A stretch of DNA of 64,000 bases from Ophiura sarsii (Eukaryota; Echinodermata; Ophiuroidea; Amphilepidida; Ophiuridae), in assembly GCA_035610835.1 (NCBI GenBank), contig JAYJML010000154.1, forward strand, positions 1 through 64,000, written 5' to 3'. The translations under genes were made by a program, and so were the position numbers. A model generated the notes under the pieces. That model was not told the origin of the DNA. It did not search any database and worked only from the letters and a program-made list of their open reading frames with translations. Positions 44,348-56,300 of the stretch are shown here, piece by piece (the stretch's first letter is position 1; each line of letters opens with the position of its first letter).

Positions 44348-47300
44348 GTAAGAATATTCATGTTGTCATTTGTAGCTGCAAGAAGTAGAGGTATTGCGTT
44401 TTAGCCACTAACCTGTAGGACACTGTGGCGCAGCCGTGTCGTTATAATGAGGTATTTCAAATCAATCTATTTGCAGATGATTAGAGGTTGTGTACGCACC
44501 CGTGTACGCACCATTACGGTTCCATCGCCTTTATAATTTGAGCCACTTTGGAATTTAGGTTTTTGACTATAATGACAGGCCAAGATTGCTCAGTCAACAT
44601 GAATCCTGACTTTGTCTAGCCAATACAGGCATACAGCCTTGGCAAACCTACATTGCACCGTCCACGGACAAGCCCACACGCTGTGGTAATTGCTGGAGGG
44701 CTTCCTCCCTTGACCAAGGCATGAGAGTGTTGCCACATAAGGTTGTTTAATGTCCTAATTGGGCTCATTTTTAAAACTAAAACCTGCTCAAGCAATAGTA
44801 TAATCGTGAATTTTCTCTAAATTTGAACATTTTATTTAACAAAATCTGAATCAGCACTAATATAACAAATTAAAGTTTAAAGTATAATTTTTATAACATA
44901 ACAAATGATAAACTTAACACTTTGGACTTGCTGCTGCTCGCCCAAATTACTATTGAAGTTTGGAAGCTATTTATAGACAGCTACTGAGTATGACATATTG
45001 TGAACATGAAATTATTTCTAATATCATAAGTCAAGTTAAAAAAGCAGACTGTACTATCTTTATATAACGTATTCATATTTGTACTTTAATTCACGAATAT
45101 AAAGGAAAAAACTGGATTTATTAAATTTGACAATGACACCACTAGTGCTATAAAACACCCTAGTCAAAACTGGGTTGTCCAACGGGCCAGAGCAGGTACC
45201 CAAAGCGCTGTAGGCATTAACAGCATGGTGCAATAACTCAAAGAGTTGGGGGAAAAGGAATCATGATTTACAACCCTGGATACCATGGCATATCCGTGGT
45301 CACAAAAAGCTCAGAATATAGAGGGAACAGAACCGTAATGACCTCTCGCACATTGATAATGATTGGTCTATCAACTGCATCGTAATCGAATAACCTATGA
45401 GCAGCCAGCAGAGAGGTCACGAGGTCAGATTTTGTTGTACGCAAGAAAACAATGGAGTCTCAGTGACTACAATATTTGCTAGAAATAGCTTCGGAAAATG
45501 GTCTATTTGGGAATCTCAAAACGGAGAACCGTGTTAAAAATCATGTAGAATTTTAGAGGAGGGTCAATTTCATCTGCAGAACGGTAAAATGTATAGTATT
45601 AAACACGTTTTGTGACCAAATTTATGTTGTAAAATGATGGAAAATTCACGTTTTGAAATTCTGTGATCTTCGAAATTACAGGAATCCTAACTCATTCTAA
45701 ACCTCACCAAATCATGAAATGAACCCTCGTCTACAAAAAAGTCCATGTACGTATAATTGCTCTATCTGCTTGGAGATAGCGAAAACTTCATAGCTTCATA
45801 CCACGGAATGAAATCCGCCATACACATTACATGGCGAAAATCGTACAGATTTGCACTGCAGTCCTCTGTGTAGGGAGTGTTGACAATAGCAAGGTCGTTT
45901 GACTATTGTGTTTGTGCATGTTTGTGACGACTGACCCCGTTTAACAATCTTCATAGTTTTCTAAAGGGCTTGGGTTACCTAACTATTGACTGATAGCCTA
46001 CACTGCAAATATAAGGAGTAAGAAGTTGCCGTGTAAAAATAGTTGAGTAGAAAGTTGAGTACCTTTTTACCCTCGAAGGAGTTAAACTTATACTTAAAGG
46101 CATATTATGTGATCTTTTCCAGAGGGCGCCCTCTATTTATGATTTTTTTTAGAAAGTAGATTTTCTTGCAGATTTACATTTCCGATCATAAATCATACAT
46201 ACATTCCAAGTTACAGAGCGATACGATTCCTAGTTACCTCAAAATCATGGTTTTAGAGTGAATTTAGAGTGAAAAATATAAACTGTCGGGATTCCGACAG
46301 TTTATTTTCACTCTAAAACCATGATTTTGAAGTAATTAAGAACCGTATCGCCCTGTAACTTGGAATGTATGCATGATTTATGATCAGAAATGTAAATCTG
46401 CAAGAAAATCTGCTTTCTATTTTTTTTTTCGATGTTGAGGGCGTTCCCTGGAAAGATCACATAATATACCTTTAACGGTTGATTAAAACTGTCATGTACT
46501 GGATGGGTTAAAAATAAAAGGTGAATTACAAGAAATCGCGGCGGCCGAGTAAAATTTACTCAACTTTTGATCTTTGACATTCATTTGGCAGACTCTGACC
46601 TGCTATATGAGCAGACTTTATGCGTAAAAGGAGTAAAACCTTGCGCAAGTCACGTGAATAAAAGCCCGGCAAAAGCAAGATGGCTGATGATGGAACGGCA
46701 GAAATTGTTAACGTTGTGGGGGATGAAAGCGGGGATGAAAGACCTCATCAAGCTGATTATCGGAGTGCTTTCAGGATCATGATATGGCATTGGCAGTGGT
46801 TAAGAACCAGAAATTGCTGTCGGACAGCGAGTATAACGCTATAGGAATCTGAAAAACCAGATGTAGCGGTGAGCAACGGTGTAACCGACAGTGCGTGATC
46901 TATATTTCACTGGCTATCACGCAATGTTCGTTGCTCCATATAGCAAACCGCGTACAACACAACAGGGCTGTTTACCAGTCATCACGGTAGAATAGGATAT
47001 CGCTGAATGCAAGGTTACTTTGTGCTGGTTTTGGTTTCGTTTTAATTTTAATTTTTTGTTAGATGTGTTGATGTTGCTGTTTTTTAAATTCAATACATAC
47101 AATCTTTCATCTATGGGTTAAATCGTTTTGAGGTGTGTTGTCATCCTCCAGAAAAAAGAGAGCTTTGATTCATAATGCGAGAGTCTTGGTCTGTGCGTGG
47201 TTGTAGCCTATACCAGCCCAGGGACCAGCCTACCAGGCAAGCCAGGGCGTAATTCAGCGCAATGCTTTGTCGTATGACATACCGCACGAGAACCGCGCAA

Positions 47301-50300
47301 ACGATGAACTTTATACCAATACATTGATTAAGTTAATTGCTACTGGTGGCTCTAGATTAAAACTATATGGTGCTGGTGGCGCTAGATTAAAACTATATGG
47401 TGCTGGTGGCGCTAGATTAGAACTATGTGGTGCTGGTGGACCTAGCCTTAAAACTAAATGGTGCTACATGTAGTGGCGCTAGACTAAAACTAAACACTGC
47501 CCAAAAAGAATGTATCCACTTTTTTTCGAGGCGCCCTATGTTTAATTCTTAAGACAAAAACAGGCATTTCCGCCCGCGCATTTTGACACCTCATTTGTCA
47601 CAATAGCACTAACTGGAAAGCCCGACTAGTTAAAAGCTAGTCCAGATGGGCACTAGCTGGTGCCCATACCTAGTCAAGCCAGTTCAGGCTAGTCACTCGA
47701 CTAGCTTTTGCCTTGTTGGTCAAGCCAGCTTGACTAGTTTATACTAGCCGTTCGAATATTGCCTAGTCAGTCATCATGGTCATGCTCGGCTAGTTTGCTC
47801 GACTAGCATAATCTAGTCCATTGTGCTCGACTCAAAATATTTTAAATTCAGACCCATTTTATAAGTACTATGCATTGAAATTTATCTTGCTGGTTGCTCT
47901 GAGTTAAGACCATTCGCTCCAATTGGCCCATTTTTCATCTATTTTGGAATTCTGCAAACTACTTGGTGGTTTTGACACTGGGTGAAGCTATGTTTGAAAT
48001 CAGTCGGCATACTCACCTGTAGTAGAGTTACGCACAGGTGCTGAATTTTGCACCTACTCAACCACGCGACTCTTCTGGTTCGTTTTTCCTCTTTTGAACC
48101 CTTGGTGGCCAAGATTTTATTGTTTTGGCCCTTGGAGTTTCGTGTTGCACCTTTCTCCTTTTCTATGATATAATTATTGGAAATTTGTGTCACGTTCCGC
48201 TAACATTTCTTCAGCGCTCAGAACTGTAGCTGTTCTCTCGATGTCGCAAGCAGTCGATATGATCAGTGCATGTGTATGCTCCTTGACTAGTTTGTCAAGG
48301 CTGTGATGCAGAAACTAGTCCAGCACCGACTGACCGATACTAACCTTGTCAAGCAAAACATAGTAGATTCATAGACTTAAGCCGATTTACCATTCACATT
48401 CCAATTGAGGGGGAGGCAGTGATTTGAAATCTTAAAGGCATATTATGTGATCTTTTCCAGAGAGCGCCCTCTATTCATTATTTTTTTTAGAAAGTAGATT
48501 TTCTTGCAGATTTACATTTCTGATCATAAATCATACATACATTCCAAGTTACAGAGCGATACGATTCCTAATTACCTCAAAATCATGGTTTTAGAGTGAA
48601 TTTAGAGTGAAAATAATAAACTGTCGGATTATCCGACAGTTTATTTTCACTCTAAAATCATGATTTTGAAGTTATTAAGAATCGTATCGCCCTGTAACTT
48701 GGAATGTATGACTGATTTATGATCAGAAATGTAAATCTGCAAGAAAATCTTCTTTCAATTTTTTTTCGATGTTGAGGGCGTTCCCTGGAAAGATAACCTA
48801 ATATATACCTTTAATCTGATCATTGACACATATTGTTCTATGCTTCCTGTGTCTTGAATCACCTCGTAGGTAGTTCATATCCTGAATAGTGAAAAAGTCG
48901 TGTCAGTGTCCAAATTTTTTTTGTGATAATTAAATCCTCATCTATACAAGAAGGATAAGAAATGAAGATCAATAAAATTTGCTTGGGTAGTTTAAATTCA
49001 TGCATGGACGCATGATATTTGGGGGGGGGGGTGTTGCTGTAATGCTTTGAAGTCCATTATATCGCAGCGAAACCAATAGCATTTAAGCAAATAATAATAA
49101 TAATAGTAATAATAATAATAACCATACTTGTATAGCGCCTAACATCGAGATCCCTAAACGCCTGAACATAAAACATAATAACAAACAAATACATGGATTT
49201 GGGCTACAATTAAAAGCCAATGTGAACAAATGAGTCTTTAAAGGATTTCTTAAACTGAAATAATTATAGTCTCTGCATTTTTCACATGAAGTGGAATATT
49301 ATTCCAGAGTTTTGCAGCTGACACAGAAAGAAGGAACGTTGACCATACTAAGTGGACGTTGAAGAGCAGACAAGACGCGATAGAGATGAAGAACGAAGAT
49401 TGCGTGAAGGTTTATATTGTTTGATTATATCTTGAAGATAGATTGGCGCAGTACCATAAAGACATTTAATAAGTCAGAAGTAAAACTGTATACACAATAC
49501 GAAACTTGATAGGCAGCCAGTGCAGATCACGGAGAGTTGGAGTTATATGATCATGTTTGCGAGAAATAGTGATTAATCTGGCAGCAGAGTTTTGAATTCT
49601 TTGAAGTTTGATTATCTGCGAATTTGGTAGTCCCTGTAAAAGACTGCATTACATTGATCTAAGCGACATGTGATAAATGCATGTACCAGCATTTCAGTTG
49701 ATTTTCTGTCGAGAAACTTTCTAATCTGTCCAATACGAAGCCGATATCGCTGTGATTGGTCCATTGTGGTTCCTCAAACGTTAAATGGAATAGGTCCAAA
49801 TAAATAACCGATCCGCCAATGTTTATGAATCTACTATAGTATAGCTCGCTCGACTAGTTAGGAGTACCGCTTGACTATGATAGACTAAGAGATGTTTAAC
49901 ATGTTTAAGATTTCTTTTTTTACAAAATTTACTTCAATATTAAAGATAATCATTATAATTGGCCTTTATTGTTGTTTCTGCTCACAAATAAGCTGCAAAA
50001 CTTGATTAAAACAATGGTTAAATATGTAGAAATATCATCGCTATTCATCGAAACTTTATTTTTTAAACGCCCTCTATGTAATATCGTATGTAATTTGAAT
50101 CGAAAAGAAAAATAGCGGAACGCTGTTTACCATAAAATGCTGTCAGAGCCGGGGATGGAATATTTTGAAACAACGTTTCATTGCACAAAGACGGCTGATT
50201 TTTTAATCCTTACAGCTGCATAAGTTTGTATACAGGGTGTCTCAAAAAAAACCGTGCACGTGTTTACCCAGCTTATTGACCATGAACTTATAAAATTTGG

Positions 50301-53300
50301 TGTAACAATTGTAAACATATTGATAGCCATAACGGTTAGCTTTCATATTCCGTTTATTTCATCTGATTTGGTTTTGTCAATCTTGAGATATGACCAATTA
50401 ACTAAAGCTACCCAAAGTCGACGTTGTGCCACTTTACAGTTTACAATGAATAGAAAGGGTTACTCCGGAGAGGGGGGTTGTTACCACCGGGGTTACCACC
50501 CTCTAAAAAAATCCAATCCGAAATGCAGAGCATGCTTATTTTGGTACCATGTTATAGCTACAGATTCCCTCTATCCATACATACTAAAACAATTACAAAC
50601 ATTCCACGCATGACGTCACAATGACGTCACCAAACATGGCCGACCTCAAAATCCCGCCGTATTCGCTGGACAGTGAAATATCATAGAAATCTTCGCCAAA
50701 AAAGTTCTAAATATCGGAATTTCACCCGTTTTTTGCTTATAAGAGATGGAAATGGTGTTTTTAACATAGGCTCATGCTAAAATATTTCAGGAACACACAA
50801 TAAAAATATTTTTCAAAATGGCGATTTTAAAAATAATTGTAAGGTGGCAACCACCCCCCTACTATCGGACTTTGACGGCATACCCTACCCCCGGGTAAGG
50901 TGGCAGCCTCAATTTGTTTTCGTCAAAATGAGCGCAGGGAATGTAAAAGCGATCACCCAAACGCCCTAGGTCACTGTTTTTTGCGTTCTAACGCAATCGG
51001 CGATCACCCTCCCTTAAGAGGATGAGGGTTTTAATGCATTCTTTCCGTAAAAGTGGCACAACTTCGATTTTATGTAGCTTTAGTTAATTGATCATATCTC
51101 AGGATTGACAAAACCAAATTAGTTGAAATAAACGGCATATAAAAGCTAAGTGTTTGGTCTATCAATATGTATACAATTGTTACACCAAATTCTAGAAGTT
51201 CATGGTCAATAAGTTGGGTAAACACGTGCACGGTTTTTTTGAGACACCCTGTATGTAATACAACTGTACAAATGTAGAAATCCCGGTTTTTATCCTAATT
51301 GAGGGCGCAGTCTTCAACACTTCCCTTTAAGCACGCTGGACTAGCCAGACTGACTAGTCAAGCATGTGACAAACTATTTTTTGTTAAAACAGTGAATGAC
51401 ATGGTCAGTTATCACCGGATTTATTAGTCGTTGATGACTTGTATCTGTCGGCGCGCAAAAGTAGTCCAAGCGTACGCGTGCGATTGCAATTTACGCACGC
51501 TGCACGCATATGGTGCACAGTGCGCACTGTGGCGTAGTACGAGCCTCATGTGTGCCCACGCCAGTTCTTCTGTATGAAGTCGCTGCTGTAAGGAGGCTCG
51601 CCTTTTTGGAACTGAATGAACTATAACGTGTCATTTGCCTTCTTTGTCTCTTTCCTATGATATTTAAGTACACTGAGCCAAAAAAGAAACTTATAAAAAC
51701 TTTAACAGATCACCAAATAAAATTCTGTGCATGAAAATGTACCAAATTTGGATACAATATTACTGCAATGTATTGCTTCAAATGGCAGTCAATAACCAAT
51801 TGTTTGCTTCAATGACACAGGAGAAATGAGCACTGACCCTATGGTGATCTGTTAAAATTTTATAAGTTTCTTTTTTGGCTCAGTGTATATTGTCGCTCTC
51901 TGTATTGCCGACATAATTATAGTACAAGACCTGATAGCGTCTGTGTTGATTAGCGGATACGGTTATCCTTGTAGTGGACCAACTAATTACGTAATGCAAT
52001 ACAGCTTCATAATGTATGTAATCATTATGTTAATTTAATAAATCTTCATATTTTTCATTTGAATTTAAAGCTTACCAGAACTATGGTCGGATTTATTAAA
52101 TACCTATACAACACTTGGAGAGTTTACATTTGCGATTACAATAGGTAAAACATGTTCAATTGTCAATCTACTTATTTAAAGAAAAACTTTCCTTCATTCA
52201 ATGGCGTTCTGCGTCTTTATTACACAATTTGTGTCCTACCAACTGATGTAATTGTTTGAAGAATGCACATTCTTCTTTCGCATTATTGAGAAGACCAAGA
52301 ACAGATTTTGCTATAACTTGATCGTAATTCAAATTTAATCATGTGAATGGTTCACACTGCAGTAGAGGTAAGTATTTCTCCCACATAGATCATGTAGATC
52401 AGGAGTATGTATGGACGTTACGTCATACATCGATCTCAGATCATTCCAATACGAGAAGGAGGAGAGTCATACGTTGTGCTAATTCCATATATCGGTTGCC
52501 TTAATAAAAGGTTCGCATAAATGATACAAATTTAAATAAGTCATTTCTCAAAGATTAATATTTGTCTACTCTTCTATTTGACAGGTTATGCCATTTACGA
52601 CTCAATAGATCTCTCCAAAAACAAGCCTCTAAAGCTTGTTTGGCCTCTTCTTATTCATCATTTCATAGTAAGTATTATCTTTCTTTTATACTTGAGTTTT
52701 CAAATTCAGTTAGGCAATCTAGCCGATAAAGGTTTTTTTAACCATTGTCACATCCCCGAAGTAACAGTTTATATTCTATAGGACTCAAATTCAAACTGTC
52801 ATCAAATCAGATCTAATAATGGGTTGAGCACCATTCCCAGACGTTGTCAATTCAGTGGTGTGTCCCGTATTCCTACACATTTCATACAAACAGCTACAAT
52901 CTCGGCCAATATTGGTGGAACACTTTTCTACGTGTGTTTAAAAACTCCCCCTCTCCCCCTGGATCAATGTTGAAACGTGATTTTTGAGTTACGGGATACT
53001 GGAAGGGGTCAACATTGCCCAGTGGGGTGGGGGAGTTATTCATGTTGAGGAAAGGCTTCAAGCTTTCTGTCAAAGACAGCAATGTTTCGATAGTGTACAT
53101 TTTGCGCAAACAGGAACGCATCAAAGCGTAATTATTACATGGATGTTCCAACTAATTATGGCCGCGATTGTCTGAATCATTTGTTAAAACAATCATCTGT
53201 TTTATACTTTTTGGACATAACTTTTGATTCAATAAAGCTTTCTTTACCAGATTTGGAGGATAGATAGGTTATCACAGCAAAAGCAAATCGAACACTTGGA

Positions 53301-56300
53301 TTCATTAAAAGAAACTTACATTCATGCAATAAATCTACGAAGGAGGTGGCTTACAAATCCCTGGTACGACCAAAACTTGAGTACTCCGCAACCGTTTGGG
53401 ACCCCTACACAAAGAAAAACACTGACAAGCTTGAATCAGTTCAAAAAATGGCGGCACGCTTCATTACCAATGATTACAAGTCACGTACACCTGGTTGTGC
53501 TACCCAAATGGTCAAGGACCTCAAACTTGAACCACTTAACATCAGAAGAAAAACCAGACGCCTCAGCATATTCCATCAAGCGAGACTCGGTCATCCGTCA
53601 CTGCCCATTGACAACCTCCTGCAGCCTGCCCAACGACAATCACGACATTCCCACTCTCTGGCTTACTCCACAATATCCACAAATAAGGACTGCTATAAAA
53701 ACTCTTTTATACCACGTACCATAACAGACTGGAACTCACTACCGGAAAACATTGCCAAACTAAACTCGAGTGAATCTTTCAAGAAATCAGTAACAACGCA
53801 CCTACAACAAGCTCAAGAAAAGCAAGACTAAACACAGCAAACACTACATGCGCAAATCATATCCTGACCGGATGACTCCACATGGAGTGTTGGCCAGTAC
53901 AACCATCAAGTATCAAGTATGTCATCGGTCACGTGGCCAGCTACTTAAAAAGGTTATGCTTCAACTTACTGTTAGGGATAGGTCACTTTTAATTACGGAG
54001 GTATATTTAGCACACTAAATGCCCGAGAAACTATCGATGTTGCCAGTTATTTAAATTCAAATGGTTTTTCGAAGACACATACCAACAGCCAAACATGCTG
54101 GAACACACTATTATCGCTAATGCGACTCCTGTGCCATTCAAAATGGATTACATAACAAGTTAGGGGAAGGGGCGCTATCAGGCGTCGCTTACGCGACTAT
54201 CGTGTGTCTCAATGAGGGATATATTCTGGTGGCTTTGGCGACTACCAACAATTTAAATAAATTGGCGCACATACACTATAAATGCATAGGAAAACCTAAA
54301 TCACCCCTCCCAACCTTTACATAGAGATAAATATTAAACGTCGCTCGCAGTGAAATGATTTGCAATCTCGTGTCAACAAATCATAGATATAACAGGTTAC
54401 AATATAATTATTGAACTGTGTGTGCATGTCGAGGCTATTCACAGTATGCCAACACACTACATACACAGAGAAGCGATTGGGGCAACAGTAAGCGACAATA
54501 GTAAAAGAAAAAGTAGGTCAAAGACTTTTATATAAAAATAATGGCATATTGTTGAAACTGGACATTCCCGTAACATTTTTGTCTTCTGATTGAAAAAATC
54601 CCATGGATTACTCATATAGCAAATCACTACTTTCCAATTTGACATTAGGCCTAAACTATCTAATTCCGATTAAATGTGACCGTGTCTCCAAATAAATAAA
54701 ACACAAATGTTGAAATTGATCAGTATGAACAATGGGCATAATACTATTATCACATTCTGCTAATTTTATGACGATCTGTTAAATAATTCTGGAAATAAAG
54801 TGAATCCACGTGACCATTTTATGAACAAAAATACACCAGAAATAGACCTTAATTCTAAATAAAAGTGACCGTTCCCTAAAACCGTTATTGAAAAGATCTT
54901 TTTTTTTCATTCATTTTTATATATGGTATGTAGGCAAATTTGTCTCCAAGTATGAATAAAATCGATCAATCCGTTACGAAAATACAATGATTTAAACTAA
55001 TCGAAAACTTGACATTTGTCACTCGAGGAGACAATCTCGGCCAATATTGTTGGAACACTTTTATACGTGTGTTTAAAAACTCCCCCTCTCCCCCTGGATC
55101 AATGTTGAAACGTGATTTTTGAGTTACGGGATACTGGAAGGGGTCAACATTGCCCAGTGGGGTGGGGGGGGGGGGGGGGAGTTATTCATGTTGAGGAAAG
55201 GCTTCAAGCTTTCTGTCAAAGACAGCAATGTTTCGATAAACAGGACAAGCGTAATTATTACATGGATGTTCCAACTAATTATGGCCGCGATTGTAGCTCG
55301 CGATGTATGTGTAGTCCGTTCGGTAAGCAAACAAATATAACACGACAACAATACAACACTTTGTTGGTATCACAAAAGAGAATACACTCATTTTTACTGG
55401 GTCCTTGTGGCTGGGTCCTTGGACTTAGGTCAATGAATACAAATTCAAAGTAATAGACCTGGAAAATAGAAGTCGTAAGGCTTTCGCCAGACGACAATAG
55501 TAGATAAATAAGGATTTGGTTTACTCAGTCGGTTGTGAGAAGGGTTTTATGCACAATCCTCGACTTTTCTTGGTACAATAAGGAGGAAAGTAAATGATGG
55601 CATCGGCAGGTTTTTGTCTCTCATTGTGCATATGAGAATTATTAATGTTTTAATAAATGACAATAAGATGGTAATGCACAACGTATGACAAAATGAATAA
55701 TGTCAACTAAAACAACTCTCTCCAGTTTCATTGTTTCAATTCCGAATATAACCGTGGTCGTCATTCTGCAAAATATGAGCAATACCATTATAATATCATT
55801 CTTTTAATTCACTGACATTAAATGAAACAACAATTACACTCAATCATTATATTACATGTTTTTTATGGATGCAAAATACAGTGCACTAACATGCACGCAA
55901 ATATTAAGTTACATTCCAATAATACGCATGATTAAACCAATGATGCTGTGACACTAACCAGGTTTTATGCACAAACAGAACCCAGTCAGATTGTGTTCAA
56001 AATCAAAATGCCTAAACCCCGAGAACCGCGAAACCCGAAAACCACTCTAGTTTCATTATTGTTTTGATATTTCTAACCTTTTCGTTAGTTTCTGAATTAA
56101 ACTTACGATTTCATTAATGATCTATACTCTGTTTGGCCATCTCGAGACAGTGACGTAACTGAACAGGCGCAGCTTTTACGCACGCGTGTGTATCTTCCGC
56201 TTTTCAACGCTCGTGTTTGTACGCCAGCGCCGCGAGTATGCGCGCGCGTTATGTGATGCAATTAGTAGAATACGCGGTTACGTCACTGTCTCGAGATGGC

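Larger units (their letters stand above)
46007..47056 (+). repeat. Duplicated segment with promoter-like sequence and short ORF, copy 1 (intron 1 of TLCD1/2)
   Basis: From CACTGCAAATATAAGGAGTA to AAGGTTACTTTGT, this is repeated inverted at about 62857-63495 with roughly 90 percent or better identity by eye. It contains GAGTAAA/TTTACTC blocks, an E-box CACGTG, a TATA-like ATAAAAG about 21 bases before ATG (46680), and a frame starting MADDGTAEIVNVVGDESGDE that is disrupted by indels relative to the other copy. The MITE at 46098-46471 is inserted in it. Confidence 0.85.

Noticed and set aside
50254..50613. 119-codon plus-strand frame
   Set aside because: It lies mostly in the mariner-type terminal inverted repeat; the mirrored arm has no matching conserved frame.
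52896..55294. LTR retrotransposon (two ~270-bp direct repeats)
   Set aside because: No TG..CA ends, no primer-binding or polypurine sequence, and the coding fragment between them is a non-LTR LINE.
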